Under the pieces are notes generated by a model, which was not told the origin of the DNA, ran no database searches, and saw nothing but the letters and a program-made list of their open reading frames with translations. DNA of 64,000 nt from Flavobacteriales bacterium (GTDB lineage: Bacteria; Bacteroidota; Bacteroidia; Flavobacteriales_F; PHOS-HE28). The position numbers and the translations under genes were made by a program. The stretch is from the NCBI GenBank assembly GCA_019638085.1, contig JAHBUL010000001.1, positions 315,630 to 379,629 of the forward strand, read 5' to 3'. Below, in pieces: positions 1 to 9,868 of this stretch. The stretch's first letter is position 1. Each line of letters opens with the position of its first letter.

Positions 1-2490
1 CAATTCCGCTGCGCTGGGTGCCACATCACTAACGCTCAAAATATCACTTTCAAAGAAGAGATTCCAGAATTTTCGCAGGAAACGACTGGTACCTTCGATG
101 CCATGGGTGTCCCATGGCTTGCTTTGCTCCAGCGGGCCAAGGAACATCTCGTAGAGACGAAGTGTGTCAGCACCATAGCGTTCGATGATCTCGTCGGGGT
201 TCACCACGTTCAGCCACCTCTTGGACATCTTTTCGACATCACGTAGCACCTTGAAACCACCGTCGGTTTCCGTTAGAAATTCAAATTCTTCAAACCCGCC
301 GTGCTTGGATAGTTCAGCAACATCAAGCTCGTCTCGACCATTGACATATTGCACTGGCACGTAGACGGAACCCCACTCGAAGTAAGTTTTTGAAGTTCGT
401 CCATCATATGCATTCCAATGCTGTGAAAGCTCGGGAATTCCGCTGTCATTTTCAATCAGTTCGGCTTTGGAAGAGGAAACCAAGACTCGTTTTTTCCGGT
501 CATTCAGTTTGAGTGGTTCTGAATCTTCCGTCTCTCTCCCTGGCCAATCAAATCCTAAAATGACACGGGCTTTTGCCGACATCCCCTGTATCATCCCCTG
601 GTTCACCAGCTTCTTAGCCGGTTCATCAAAGGGGATCAGGCCGAGGTCGTATAAAAACTTGGTCCAGAAGCGGAAGTACAGCAAGTGGCCGGTGGAGTGC
701 TCGCTTCCACCGATGTAGAGGTCGATCTGCTGCCAGTAGTTGATGGCTTCCGGCGAGGCGAAGCGCTCTTCGTTATGCGGGTCCATGTAACGCAGGTAGT
801 ACCAGCTGCTGCCGGCCCAACCGGGCATGGTGGTGGTCTCCAAAGGAGCGCCTTCACCCGTGGCGACGATCTTCTTCTTCGTCTCGTCCCATGCCCATTG
901 CTTGGCCCGTGCCAAGGGCGGTTCACCGGTCTCCGTGGGTTGGAACTTGTCCACCACCGGAAGCTCCAGCGGCAAGGCGCTTTCCGGCAGCGGGTAGGGG
1001 ATATCGTCCTTGTAATAGATGGGGATCGGCTCGCCCCAGTAGCGCTGGCGGCCGAAGGCGGCATCGCGCAGCCGGTAGTTGATGCGGCCTTCACCGGCAC
1101 CCAGCTTCTCCAGTTCCTCGATCGCCCGGCTGATGGCATCGGGCACCTTCAGTCCTTTCAAGAAGCCTTCACTGCAGATCACAGCGTCCTTGCGTTCATC
1201 GGCTCCTTTGGCCATATCCGCTCCTTCCGTCACGGGAATGATGGGCAGGTCGAAATGCCTCGCAAAGCGCCAATCGCGCTGGTCGCCGCCGGGTACGGCC
1301 ATTACCGCACCGGTACCATAGCCCGCCAGCACATAATCGCCCACCCAGATGGGTATTTCCGCACCGGTGAAGGGATGCTTGGCATACCTGCCGGTGAACA
1401 CGCCACTGATCTTGTCCACCTCGGCCTGGCGCTCGCGTTCGCTGCGATTGGTGGCGCTCTTCACGTACGCCTCCACCTCCGCGCGTTGGGCATCGGTGGT
1501 GTATTTGCCTACAAGCACATGCTCGGGAGCCAGGGTGATGAAGCTGACACCGAACAAGGTGTCCGGCCGCGTGGTGAATACCTCGATGAAGTCGTCATCC
1601 ACGGCAAAGCGCACGCTGGCGCCCGTGCTTCTTCCGATCCAATTCCGCTGTGCCTCTTTCAGTGAGCCGCTCCAATCCAGTTCATCCAAGCCATCCAGCA
1701 GGCGCTGGGCGTAGGCGGTGATCCGCAGGCTCCATTGGTGCATCCGCTTGCGCTCCACCGGGTGGCCACCGCGTTCGCTCACGCCATCCTTTACTTCGTC
1801 ATTGGCGAGCACGGTGCCCAAGGCCGGGCACCAGTTCACCCAGGCCTCGCTCAAATAGGCCAGGCGGAAGTACTGGAGCACCATTTGGCGCGTCCGTTCA
1901 CTGAAGCTCTTCCATTCTTCCGCCGTGAAAGGCCCAATGATCTCCTCCACATCGCCGGTGAGCACTTCCGCATCCTGCCCTTGGCAGCCGGATTTTTCGA
2001 ACCGTTCGATCAATTCGGATATGGGGCGTGCCTTGTTCGTCCGTGCGTCATAAAAGCTGTTGAAGAGCTGGAGGAATATCCATTGCGTCCATTTGTAGAA
2101 TTTCGGATCGCTGGTGCGCACCTCCCGGCTCCAGTCGAAACTGAATCCGATGTGGTCCAATTGCTCGCGGTACCGTGCTGCGTTCTCTTCGGTGGTCTTC
2201 GCCGGATGCTGGCCGGTTTGGATGGCATATTGCTCGGCAGGTAGCCCGAAGCTGTCGTAGCCCATGGGGTGCAGGACGTTGAAGCCTGCATGCCGCTTGA
2301 ATCGGGCCACGATGTCGCTGGCGATGTAGCCCAAGGGGTGTCCCACATGGAGACCTGCGCCACTGGGGTACGGGAACATGTCCAGCGCGTAATACTTAGG
2401 CTTGGCCGGATCATTCTTCACGTGGAAGGTTTTTTCCTCCTTCCATTTCCGCTGCCAATCGGCTTCTATCTTCTTGTGGTCGTACGCCAT
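1..2490 (-). CDS. leuS: Leucyl-tRNA synthetase, C-terminus cut by window edge
   Basis: Cytoplasmic class I aminoacyl-tRNA synthetase that charges tRNA-Leu. Reading starts at the ATG at 2490 and stays open to base 1, giving 830 residues; full-length family members are longer, so the anticodon-binding C-terminus lies outside the window. The N-terminus has the class I signature HVGH at residues 48-51, and KMSKR is at 754-758, followed by the GADTLRLYEMFLGPLEQSKPW-type region typical of Bacteroidota LeuRS. The editing (CP1) domain lies between these. Bases about 280-620, encoding an insert just before KMSKR, look clearly lower in GC than the rest of the gene. It is divergent from ftsX across a 159-base gap. 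Confidence 0.96.
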   Translation of the reverse strand, partial: MAYDHKKIEADWQRKWKEEKTFHVKNDPAKPKYYALDMFPYPSGAGLHVGHPLGYIASDIVARFKRHAGFNVLHPMGYDSFGLPAEQYAIQTGQHPAKTTEENAARYREQLDHIGFSFDWSREVRTSDPKFYKWTQWIFLQLFNSFYDARTNKARPISELIERFEKSGCQGQDAEVLTGDVEEIIGPFTAEEWKSFSERTRQMVLQYFRLAYLSEAWVNWCPALGTVLANDEVKDGVSERGGHPVERKRMHQWSLRITAYAQRLLDGLDELDWSGSLKEAQRNWIGRSTGASVRFAVDDDFIEVFTTRPDTLFGVSFITLAPEHVLVGKYTTDAQRAEVEAYVKSATNRSERERQAEVDKISGVFTGRYAKHPFTGAEIPIWVGDYVLAGYGTGAVMAVPGGDQRDWRFARHFDLPIIPVTEGADMAKGADERKDAVICSEGFLKGLKVPDAISRAIEELEKLGAGEGRINYRLRDAAFGRQRYWGEPIPIYYKDDIPYPLPESALPLELPVVDKFQPTETGEPPLARAKQWAWDETKKKIVATGEGAPLETTTMPGWAGSSWYYLRYMDPHNEERFASPEAINYWQQIDLYIGGSEHSTGHLLYFRFWTKFLYDLGLIPFDEPAKKLVNQGMIQGMSAKARVILGFDWPGRETEDSEPLKLNDRKKRVLVSSSKAELIENDSGIPELSQHWNAYDGRTSKTYFEWGSVYVPVQYVNGRDELDVAELSKHGGFEEFEFLTETDGGFKVLRDVEKMSKRWLNVVNPDEIIERYGADTLRLYEMFLGPLEQSKPWDTHGIEGTSRFLRKFWNLFFESDILSVSDVAPSAAEL

Positions 2491-2649
2491 GTTTCCCTTC
2501 AATGGTGGGCGAATTTAGCCCGCTGGGGCCGGGTGGTGAAGCTCGTGCACGATCCATCGGTGGGAAACGAGGGACAAAGTGGCCGCTGATGCGGCTGCGC
2601 CGAATAACTTCGCCGCCCGACAGGTCTTTCTTCGGCCTGTACAGATCGT

Positions 2650-3525
2650 ATGAGCAACGGACGGTTTATCCGCAAGCGCACCCGCAGCAGCAATGTGGGC
2701 ACCATCATCGGGATCACCTTGGTGCTGTATATGTTGGGCCTGCTCGGGTTCATGCTGTTGAATGCACGCGAGCTGGAGCGGCATTTCAAGGAGAACGTAA
2801 AAGTGGACATCTACCTCAAGCGCGACCTGAAGGAGGTGGATGTGATGAAGTTCCGTAAGCAGCTGGATGCGGAGCCCTTTGCGCGTGAAACCCGCTACGT
2901 TACAGCCGATGAGGCTGCCGAACAGCTGAAGGAGGACATGGGCGAGGATTTTCTCGGTGTGCTGGGAGCCAACCCCTTGTTGCCTTCCATTGAGCTGCGC
3001 ATGACGGAGGCCTACGCCTCGCCAGACAGCCTGAAATGGGTGGCCGACCACCTGCGGCAGGATGCCAACGTGCATGAGGTGAAGTACAACCCCGTAGTGG
3101 TGGAGAACATCGACGCCAACATGGGCAAGCTGCGCTGGATCATGCTCGGCTTCAGCATCTTGCTTCTGGTGATCGCGGTGGCACTGATCAACAACACCAT
3201 CCGCTTGGCGATCTACAGCAAGCGGTTCCTGATCCGCACCATGCACTTGGTGGGTGCCACCGGCTGGTTCATCAAGCGGCCATTCCTGGGCAATAGCCTT
3301 TGGCAAGGGATCGTGGCCTCGATACTGGCGATCGGATTGCTGGTGGGCAGCATACAGATGTTGGTGCGCTGGCAGCCCGATCTGGGCACATTGGTGCATC
3401 CCATCCCGCTGGCGATCCTGCTCGCGGCGATCGTGGTGATGGGTCTTTTCATATCCTTGGTGTCCACGGCCCTCGCTGTAAGGCGCTACCTTCGCATGAA
3501 TACCGACGAACTCAATTGGACCTGA
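2650..3525 (+). CDS. ftsX: Cell-division permease-like protein FtsX
   Basis: Inner-membrane partner of the FtsE ATPase, which in this family controls peptidoglycan hydrolases at the septum. The 291 residues show the FtsX plan: a basic cytoplasmic start, TM1 at about 17-38, an extracytoplasmic domain to about 155, then three more TM segments near 160-182, 218-236 and 252-275. Length is normal. It is the first gene of a compact run: the DUF3098 gene starts 2 bases after its stop, then uppP and truB follow. This order is well conserved in Bacteroidota. No ftsE is visible in the window. Confidence 0.93.
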   Translation: MSNGRFIRKRTRSSNVGTIIGITLVLYMLGLLGFMLLNARELERHFKENVKVDIYLKRDLKEVDVMKFRKQLDAEPFARETRYVTADEAAEQLKEDMGEDFLGVLGANPLLPSIELRMTEAYASPDSLKWVADHLRQDANVHEVKYNPVVVENIDANMGKLRWIMLGFSILLLVIAVALINNTIRLAIYSKRFLIRTMHLVGATGWFIKRPFLGNSLWQGIVASILAIGLLVGSIQMLVRWQPDLGTLVHPIPLAILLAAIVVMGLFISLVSTALAVRRYLRMNTDELNWT

Positions 3526-3527
3526 AC

Positions 3528-3773
3528 ATGGCCATGAACACCGATGAGGCCTTGGCCTTCGAATCCATCAATTACAAGCTTTTGCTGATCGGCATCGGCA
3601 TCGTGATCCTCGGTTTCCTGTTGATGAGCGGTGGAGGAAACGGAGACCCCGAAGTGTTCAATGCGGAGGAGATCTTCAGTACCCGGCGCATCACCGTGGC
3701 ACCCATCGTGTGCCTGATCGGCTACGCCTTCGTGATCTATGCCATCATGCGCAAACCTCGGGAAGTGGAATAG
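3528..3773 (+). CDS. DUF3098 small membrane protein
   Basis: An 81-residue protein with two hydrophobic helices, about 18-36 and 56-74, joined by a short acidic loop containing a DPEVFNAEEIFSTRR-type stretch that is characteristic of the Bacteroidota family DUF3098. I chose the ATG at 3528, 2 bases after the ftsX stop, rather than upstream in-frame starts that lie inside ftsX; a second ATG is at 3534. Biochemical function is unknown. The steady position between ftsX and uppP suggests a role in the envelope or division (inference). Confidence 0.88.
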   Translation: MAMNTDEALAFESINYKLLLIGIGIVILGFLLMSGGGNGDPEVFNAEEIFSTRRITVAPIVCLIGYAFVIYAIMRKPREVE

Positions 3774-3813
3774 GGATCCTTCCGTTCGGGAGTGAAGGGT
3801 TCCATCGTGTAGC

Positions 3814-4602
3814 ATGACCGTTTTTCAAGCCATTGTTATTGCCATTGTGGAGGGGCTCACCGAGTTCCTCCCTGTATCCAGCACAGGTCACATGGTGATC
3901 GTGCAGGCCTTGCTGGGCCTGGAACCTTCTGAATTCACCAAGGCTTATATGGTGAATATCCAGTTCGGCGCCATCCTCTCGGTCGTGGTGCTCTATTGGA
4001 GGCGTTTCATCCAGTCACTGGACCTTTACTGGAAGCTGCTGGTGGCCTTTATTCCCGCAGCCATTTTCGGCCTGTTGCTGGGTGATACGATCGATCTGAT
4101 GCTCGAGGATGTAACCGTGGTGGCCGTAGCGTTGCTGCTGGGTGGTGTGGTACTGCTTTTCGTGGACAAACTGTTCAAGCCCAAGGGGCTCGAAGGAGTC
4201 TCCTTCCCGCGTGCATTGGGCATTGGCTTATTCCAGTGCTTGGCCTTGATCCCTGGGGTTTCCCGCTCGGCAGCCACCATCGTCGGCGGCATGAGCCTTG
4301 GTCTTACACGAACGCATGCCGCTGAATTCTCTTTCTTCCTGGCCGTGCCCACCATGGCGGCTGCTGCAGGCTACAAGCTCTTGATGGGGTGGAGGTCCGA
4401 TCCGGAGATCTTCAGCGGGGATAACATCGGGCTCTTGCTCTTGGGCAATGCCGTGGCCTTCATCGTCGCCTTGCTTGCCATCCGAAGCTTCGTGGGCTTC
4501 CTTACCAAGCACGGTTTCCGTGCTTTTGGTTGGTATCGCATTATCCTTGGTCTGCTTTTGCTCGCGCTGGTGGTGGCGGGTGCAGACCTGAACATGGCAT
4601 GA
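3814..4602 (+). CDS. uppP: Undecaprenyl-diphosphatase UppP/BacA
   Basis: Integral membrane phosphatase that converts undecaprenyl diphosphate to the monophosphate, recycling the lipid carrier for peptidoglycan and surface polysaccharides. The 262 residues include both family signatures: [14 protein letters not shown] at 13-26 and PGVSRSAAT starting at 147, with the catalytic Glu, His and Arg region intact. Multiple TM segments fill the remainder. Its TGA overlaps the truB start (ATGA at 4599-4602), which indicates translational coupling. Length is normal for the family. Confidence 0.96.
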   Translation: MTVFQAIVIAIVEGLTEFLPVSSTGHMVIVQALLGLEPSEFTKAYMVNIQFGAILSVVVLYWRRFIQSLDLYWKLLVAFIPAAIFGLLLGDTIDLMLEDVTVVAVALLLGGVVLLFVDKLFKPKGLEGVSFPRALGIGLFQCLALIPGVSRSAATIVGGMSLGLTRTHAAEFSFFLAVPTMAAAAGYKLLMGWRSDPEIFSGDNIGLLLLGNAVAFIVALLAIRSFVGFLTKHGFRAFGWYRIILGLLLLALVVAGADLNMA

Positions 4603-5321
4603 ACAACGATCTGGACCCCGAGGCAGGGGCCATCCTCTTGGTGGATAAACCCATCACGTGGACCAGCTTCAATGTGGTGTCCAAGATCCGGGCGGCATTA
4701 CGGGCATTGTGTGGTCACCGGGTAAAGGTGGGCCATGCCGGAACCTTGGATCCACTGGCAAGTGGGTTGCTGGTGCTTGGCACCGGAAAATGCACCAAGG
4801 AATTACAAGCCTTGACGGAAGAGGACAAAAGCTATACGGCCACGATCAGGTTGGGCCAGAGCACCCTGAGCTACGATGCGGAGACCGACGTGGAGGTTGA
4901 AAGCCCGTGGGAACACATTGATGAAGCTGCCATCCGTGCGGTGCTACCCCGCTTCACCGGCGCGATCAAACAACGTCCCCCGGATTTTTCCGCCAAGCGC
5001 TTCAAGGGAGAGCGGGCTTACCACCTGGCCCGGGCCGGAGAACCCATTTACCTGCCTGAGGTGGACCTCACCATTCACCAATTGGAACTGGTGTCCATCC
5101 ATGGCCGGGACGTCACTTTGGAGATCCGTTGCAGCAAAGGCACGTACATCCGTTCCTTGGCCCACGATATCGGCCAGGCATTGGGCTGTGGTGCGCATCT
5201 GGTAGGGCTGCGGCGAACTGCCAGTGGCGACTTCCATGTCCGCGATGCACGTACGCCGGAGCAATGGTCCCAATGGCTTGACCAGTGGGCTTCCAACCGT
5301 CCAGAAAGCCCGGCTCGCTAG
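4599..5321 (+). CDS. truB: tRNA pseudouridine-55 synthase TruB
   Basis: Isomerises U55 in the T-loop of tRNAs to pseudouridine. The 240-residue protein has the catalytic motif [13 protein letters not shown] with Asp51 as the nucleophile, the [10 protein letters not shown] strand, and the [15 protein letters not shown] motif near residue 178. The ATG at 4599 overlaps the uppP stop; earlier in-frame starts would lie within uppP. It lacks a long C-terminal PUA extension, as is common in Bacteroidota. Queuosine gene queA follows 79 bases later, so two tRNA-modification genes are adjacent. Confidence 0.96.
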   Translation: MNNDLDPEAGAILLVDKPITWTSFNVVSKIRAALRALCGHRVKVGHAGTLDPLASGLLVLGTGKCTKELQALTEEDKSYTATIRLGQSTLSYDAETDVEVESPWEHIDEAAIRAVLPRFTGAIKQRPPDFSAKRFKGERAYHLARAGEPIYLPEVDLTIHQLELVSIHGRDVTLEIRCSKGTYIRSLAHDIGQALGCGAHLVGLRRTASGDFHVRDARTPEQWSQWLDQWASNRPESPAR

Positions 5322-5350
5322 TATGAAGCCCTTAAGGGGGTGGAATTCAC

Positions 5351-5358
5351 TATCTTTG
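5351..5358 (+). promoter_or_regulatory. Candidate -7 promoter element upstream of queA
   Basis: TATCTTTG matches the Bacteroidota housekeeping -7 consensus TAnnTTTG and lies 42 bases before the queA ATG. I do not see a clear -33 TTG at the usual distance, so the assignment is tentative. A small hairpin (TGGGC at 5376-5380 with GCCCA at 5387-5391) would fall in the resulting leader. Confidence 0.4.
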
Positions 5359-5400
5359 CGGCCTTAAAATCAGAATGGGCCTGTAAGCCCAACACCCTAC

Positions 5401-6450
5401 ATGAAGCTCACATCATTCAAATTCGAAGTACCCAAGGAACTCATTGCCCTATACCCCACCAAGGATCGCGATGGCGCGAAACTGATGGTGCTGGACCGCA
5501 AAACGGGCAAGATCGAGCATAAGAAATTCAAGAACGTGCTCGACTATTTCGAGGAAGGGGACACCTTCGTGGTGAACGATACCAAAGTATTCCCGGCCCG
5601 TATGTGGGGCAACAAGGAAAAGACCGGCGCCAAGATCGAGGTCTTCCTGCTGCGCGAACTCAACCGCGACAGCCTCCTGTGGGACGTGGTGGTGGATCCC
5701 GCCCGGAAGATCCGCATCGGCAACAAGCTCTATTTCGGTAAGGATGATGAATTGGTCGCCGAGGTGATCGATAACACCACCAGCCGGGGCCGTACCCTGC
5801 GTTTCCTCTTTGATGGTAGCTACGAGGAGTTCAAGCAGACCATCACCGCAATGGGTGAAACTCCTCTGCCACATTACATCAAACGGGATCTGGAACCCAG
5901 CGATGCTGAGCGCTACCAGACCATCTATGCCAAGCACGAAGGTGCCGTGGCCGCTCCCACCGCCGGTATCCACTTCAGCCGCGAGGTGATGAAGCGGGCC
6001 GAGCTGAAGGGCGTCAACTTCGCCAATGTCACCTTGCACGTCGGGCTTGGAACCTTCCGTCCCGTGGAGGTGGAAGACCTCACCAAGCACAAGATGGACA
6101 GCGAGCAGGTGATCATCAACCAAGAAGCTTGCGACATCATCAACGCCAGCAAGGACGCCAAGAAGCACGTATGCTGCGTAGGCACCACCACCATGCGCGC
6201 CATCGAAAGCAGCGTCAGCACGGACGACCATATCAAGCCGTTCAATGGATGGACCAACAAGTTCATCTTCCCGCCATACGATTTCAATGTGGCCGATCGT
6301 ATGATCACCAACTTCCACATGCCTGAGAGCACGCTCCTGATGACCGTGGCGGCTTTCGGCGGATACGAGAATGTGTGGAATGCATACAAGGTGGCCATGA
6401 AGGAGAAGTATCGCTTCTTCAGCTATGGGGATGCGATGCTCATCATCTGA
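5401..6450 (+). CDS. queA: S-adenosylmethionine:tRNA ribosyltransferase-isomerase QueA
   Basis: Transfers and isomerises the ribosyl group of SAM onto preQ1-modified tRNA in queuosine synthesis. The 349 residues match family length and show the typical opening [28 protein letters not shown], the [14 protein letters not shown] motif near residue 58, the APTAGIHFS motif near 186 and the [14 protein letters not shown] motif near 213. A strong hairpin terminator follows at 6483-6510. Other queuosine genes are not in the window. Confidence 0.97.
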   Translation: MKLTSFKFEVPKELIALYPTKDRDGAKLMVLDRKTGKIEHKKFKNVLDYFEEGDTFVVNDTKVFPARMWGNKEKTGAKIEVFLLRELNRDSLLWDVVVDPARKIRIGNKLYFGKDDELVAEVIDNTTSRGRTLRFLFDGSYEEFKQTITAMGETPLPHYIKRDLEPSDAERYQTIYAKHEGAVAAPTAGIHFSREVMKRAELKGVNFANVTLHVGLGTFRPVEVEDLTKHKMDSEQVIINQEACDIINASKDAKKHVCCVGTTTMRAIESSVSTDDHIKPFNGWTNKFIFPPYDFNVADRMITNFHMPESTLLMTVAAFGGYENVWNAYKVAMKEKYRFFSYGDAMLII

Positions 6451-6482
6451 GCTGGTCATCGCGGCCACGTACAAAATGCTAA

Positions 6483-6510
6483 GAAAGCCGCAGGGATCCC
6501 TGCGGCTTTC
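6483..6510 (+). terminator. Rho-independent terminator after queA
   Basis: A perfect inverted repeat, GAAAGCCGCAGGGA and its complement, centred at 6496/6497 and followed on the plus strand by CTTTTTC. It separates queA from ispD. Confidence 0.85.
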
Positions 6511-6555
6511 CTTTTTCAACTCGGTTCACGGCTTTTGCGGTTAATTCACCCTCCG

Positions 6556-7221
6556 ATGCAACGTTCCACCATCATCGTAGCCGGAGGCACCGGCAAGCGC
6601 ATGGGCTCTGCCGTACCCAAGCAATTCCTTTTGCTTCAAGGCAAGCCGGTCCTCTGCCACACCATCGAGGCCTTTTTTCGCTTCGACCCGGACATGCAGC
6701 TTATCGTGGTGCTTCCGCAGGAGCAGATGGACGCATGGGAGGCACTTTGCAGCAAGTACCACTTTGAGGTGGAACATACCGTAGTGGCTGGCGGGGCGGA
6801 ACGATTCCATTCCGTTGGGGAAGGGTTGAAGGCGGTGAAGAACGCTGGCCTGGTAGCGGTACACGATGGTGTGCGACCATTGGTGAGCGCGGAGTTGATC
6901 GCCCGGTGCTTCGCTGCTGCGGAGGAATACGGTGCTGCCATTCCCGTGGTGCCGGTGAGCTCATCCGTGCGGAAGGTGGAAGAGGGAGGCTCCCGGGCAG
7001 TGGATCGTTCCTTACTACGCATCGTGCAAACTCCGCAATGCTTTCAGGTGGAGCTGCTGCGGAAGGCCTTCGAGCTGCCGTACGATCCTGCTTTTACCGA
7101 TGAGGCCACGCTCGCAGAGCGCTTGGGTGCGGCAGTACATCTCGTAGATGGCGAGGAGCGCAACATCAAGGTGACCACGCCGTTGGATCTTCGGCTCGCC
7201 GAAGTATCACTACCGACATAA
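6556..7221 (+). CDS. ispD: 2-C-methyl-D-erythritol 4-phosphate cytidylyltransferase IspD
   Basis: Couples CTP to methylerythritol phosphate, the third step of the non-mevalonate isoprenoid pathway. The 221-residue protein starts with the nucleotidyltransferase motif IIVAGGTGKRMGSAVPKQF at about 5-23 and contains VHDGVRPLV near 103-111 and the DEATLAERLGAAVHLVDGEERNIKVTTPLDL tail typical of IspD. I prefer the ATG at 6556 over the upstream TTG at 6535. Products of this pathway feed the polyprenyl synthase at 10.7 kb and the undecaprenyl cycle served by uppP. Confidence 0.95.
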   Translation: MQRSTIIVAGGTGKRMGSAVPKQFLLLQGKPVLCHTIEAFFRFDPDMQLIVVLPQEQMDAWEALCSKYHFEVEHTVVAGGAERFHSVGEGLKAVKNAGLVAVHDGVRPLVSAELIARCFAAAEEYGAAIPVVPVSSSVRKVEEGGSRAVDRSLLRIVQTPQCFQVELLRKAFELPYDPAFTDEATLAERLGAAVHLVDGEERNIKVTTPLDLRLAEVSLPT

Positions 7222-7233
7222 TGCCCTGGACAA

Positions 7234-7593
7234 ATGAGTGATAAACCCAAGTCACTTATTAAGAAGTCTACGAAAGCATTGGACGAGGCCTTCATTAGAA
7301 TATTGGAGGTCATTCCTGAGGTGATCGGTTTTCTTCAGATAATGATCTCGCCACTTGCGATAGGAATAGTGCTAGGTGCGCTTATTTATGCCGCGGAACC
7401 GTCTCGTCTAGGATTGACTTTGGGCGGATGCACGGCGGCGATCGGACTTGTTATTGGCGTGTTATGGGCGGCCAATGAATGGAAGGGAAAGGGTACAGTG
7501 CATTTCATGTCGCGAACAATGGCTACGCCCGAGTTGGACGACCCCGAGGCCGACGACGAACCTGACGAAGGCAGGATGGATCGTGTCGAGTGA
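7234..7593 (+). CDS. Orphan small membrane protein, unrecognised
   Basis: A 119-residue protein I do not recognise. It has a basic and amphipathic N-terminus, two hydrophobic segments (about 34-53 and 61-82) and an acidic C-terminal tail rich in Asp and Glu (about 100-119). It begins 12 bases after ispD. Base composition looks markedly lower in GC than its neighbours, as does the roughly 200-base gap after it, suggesting recent acquisition or an orphan gene (inference). Coding potential is supported by an intact frame with plausible membrane topology only. Confidence 0.6.
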   Translation: MSDKPKSLIKKSTKALDEAFIRILEVIPEVIGFLQIMISPLAIGIVLGALIYAAEPSRLGLTLGGCTAAIGLVIGVLWAANEWKGKGTVHFMSRTMATPELDDPEADDEPDEGRMDRVE

Positions 7594-7792
7594 AAGTAAA
7601 GGCGGGATGACAGGACAACGGCGGCAACATATTATGGATGTTTGTTGATGTGACGTTAAACTGAATGATACTGCACGTGAATGATGGAAGTCACTGTAAT
7701 ATCCATGGCATCAGGTATCTTCGGGAAGTGGGCATTTTTAGAACTGTGGCCAACGGAATTATTCAAAAAGGTAAACAAAGACCAAGATCAAA

Positions 7793-8605
7793 ATGAGCAC
7801 CAAGAAAAACTTCATCGTCATCACTGGAGGTGGGGGCGGCATCGGTATGGCCTGTGCAAAGGCGTTGAAGGGAGAAGAGCTTTTCATCACCGACTATTCC
7901 CAAGAGATAGTTGACCGAACAGTGAAGATCCTGAAGGAAAAAGGACACCGTGTTATGGGAGCACCCTGCGACATTACGGACAAGGAAGATGTTGCCCGGT
8001 TAAAGGACGCGGTGGCCAAACAGGGCATCTTCAAAGCCTTGGTGCATACCGCTGGGGTCAGCGGTACGGTAAAGGACCTGAAGAAGGTCTTCACGATAGA
8101 CCTGGTGGGGACGGAGCTCCTGATCGAGGCTTTCCATGACCTGGCCAAGGAAAATACGGTAGCGGTCCTGTTCTCGTCCATGATGGCGCATGCTGTTCCG
8201 CCCAATGCGCAATACGATCCCGCACTTGCAGATCCGCAGGCAGCGGGTTCATTTGAAACGGTGAGCCGGTTCGTGGATGGGAGCTCGGATACCATGTACA
8301 ACTTCGCGAAGCGCGGTGTACAGTTGCTTTCCGTTAAGCATGCCGATGCGTGGGGTGCCAAAGGCGCGCGCATTGTCACCATTTCGCCCGGAGTGATCGA
8401 AACGGCCATGGCCATGAAGGCAGCGGAGGAGCATCCGGAGCGGATGGAGTTGATCAAGAAAATGACCCCGCTGGGAAGGAATGGCACACCGGAGGATGTG
8501 TCGGACGTGGTGCGCTTCCTCGTGAGCGATGCGGCCCGGTTCATTACCGCCACGGATATCCTGGTGGATGGTGGTGTGATCCACAAGCTCAGAAAACTCG
8601 GATAA
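7793..8605 (+). CDS. Short-chain dehydrogenase/reductase (SDR)
   Basis: NAD(P)-dependent oxidoreductase of 270 residues. The Rossmann start TGGGGGIGMA is at about 11-20, an NAG-equivalent AHTAG-like stretch (VHTAGVSG) is near 84-91, a conserved Ser lies in FSSMM near 124, and the catalytic YxxxK appears as YNFAK near 168. The C-terminus ends with the usual SDAARFITATDILVDGG. Asp at the end of the second strand (ITDYSQ) favours NAD(H). Substrate cannot be inferred. It appears to be a single-gene unit. Confidence 0.9.
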   Translation: MSTKKNFIVITGGGGGIGMACAKALKGEELFITDYSQEIVDRTVKILKEKGHRVMGAPCDITDKEDVARLKDAVAKQGIFKALVHTAGVSGTVKDLKKVFTIDLVGTELLIEAFHDLAKENTVAVLFSSMMAHAVPPNAQYDPALADPQAAGSFETVSRFVDGSSDTMYNFAKRGVQLLSVKHADAWGAKGARIVTISPGVIETAMAMKAAEEHPERMELIKKMTPLGRNGTPEDVSDVVRFLVSDAARFITATDILVDGGVIHKLRKLG

Positions 8606-8726
8606 GCCAATTCACAACAGGCTGACCTGAGTGGTTACCCTTTAATTCCCGGGCACCTCATGGGCTCATCCAAAGCGGTTTGTGCCTTCCTCCTTGTAGC
8701 GGCTCATAAAACGCGACCTTTGCACC

Positions 8727-9812
8727 ATGAATGCCAAGCCCATCGACCTTCGTGAACTTTCCAAGGAGGAGGTTATTTCCCTTGTAGCCGAACTGGGTGA
8801 GAAGCCTTACCGGGCCGCCCAAGTGTGGGAATGGCTTTGGAAGACGCATGCTTCCTCCATCGAGGCGATGAGCAACCTCTCCAAGGACTTCCGCGCCAAG
8901 CTGGCCGAACGGGCCGTATTGCGCCCACTGGTGGTGGTGGAGGAACAGAAAAGCACGGACGGTACGATCAAATGCGCTTTTCGTACATGGGATGGCCATG
9001 TGGTTGAAGGCGTGCTCATTCCCACGGAAAAGCGCATTACCGCCTGTGTGAGCTCGCAGATCGGCTGCAGCTTGGATTGTGATTTCTGTGCCACGGGCAA
9101 ATTGAAGCGGGTGCGTAACCTCAGCGCCGGCGAGATCGTGGACCAGGTGGTGCAGATCGCACGTTTGGCCGAAAAATATTTAAAGCGGCCACTGACCAAC
9201 ATCGTGTACATGGGCATGGGTGAACCGCTCCTGAACTATACCAATACCATGCGGAGCGCCGAGCGCATCAATGCCGAGGATGGACTAGGGATGAGCTATC
9301 GCCGCATCACGGTCAGCACCGCTGGTCTGGCCAAACAGATCCGCCAATTGGGAGATGATGGGGCCAAGTTCAACCTGGCCCTTTCGCTGCACGCAGCCAC
9401 CGATGAGAAGCGCAGCAGTATGATGCCGATCAACGATAGCAACAACATCGAGGAACTGGTCGCTGCCTTGCGCCACTATACGCGCCTCACCCGGAAGAAC
9501 GTCACGTTCGAATACATCCTCTTCCGCGACCTGAATGATTCACTGGAGGATGCGCGGGACCTGGTGCGCATCTGCAGCAAGGTGGACGCCAAGGTGAACT
9601 TGATCGAGTACAACCCGACGGATGATGGTCGCTTCCAGCGCACCCCCATTGAAAAGGCCTTGCAGTTCCAGAATTACTTGGAGAGCAAGGGCATCACCAC
9701 GCGCATCCGCAGAAGCCGCGGGCGCGATATCGACGCGGCCTGCGGGCAGTTGGCCAACAAGAACGAGCCGGCCGTGGCAAGCGGCGAGCGGGTGATGAAG
9801 CCGGTGCGGTGA
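8727..9812 (+). CDS. rlmN: Dual-specificity 23S rRNA/tRNA adenine-C2 methyltransferase RlmN
   Basis: Radical SAM enzyme that methylates A2503 of 23S rRNA and A37 of some tRNAs. The 361 residues include the CxxxCxxC cluster (Cys114, Cys118, Cys121 in CSLDCDFCATGK), the GMGEPLLNY motif near 165, and the C-terminal GRDIDAACGQL segment with the resolving Cys. The ATG at 8727 gives the usual family start. It converges with the outer-membrane gene at 9869. Confidence 0.96.
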   Translation: MNAKPIDLRELSKEEVISLVAELGEKPYRAAQVWEWLWKTHASSIEAMSNLSKDFRAKLAERAVLRPLVVVEEQKSTDGTIKCAFRTWDGHVVEGVLIPTEKRITACVSSQIGCSLDCDFCATGKLKRVRNLSAGEIVDQVVQIARLAEKYLKRPLTNIVYMGMGEPLLNYTNTMRSAERINAEDGLGMSYRRITVSTAGLAKQIRQLGDDGAKFNLALSLHAATDEKRSSMMPINDSNNIEELVAALRHYTRLTRKNVTFEYILFRDLNDSLEDARDLVRICSKVDAKVNLIEYNPTDDGRFQRTPIEKALQFQNYLESKGITTRIRRSRGRDIDAACGQLANKNEPAVASGERVMKPVR

Positions 9813-9868
9813 ATACCGATCGCCCGATTGCTACCTACAACCCACCTCCGGCCAAACGGATCTTCGGG

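Noticed and set aside
685..1665. A 326-codon plus-strand frame opposite leuS
   Set aside because: Antisense to a universally conserved gene with intact motifs.
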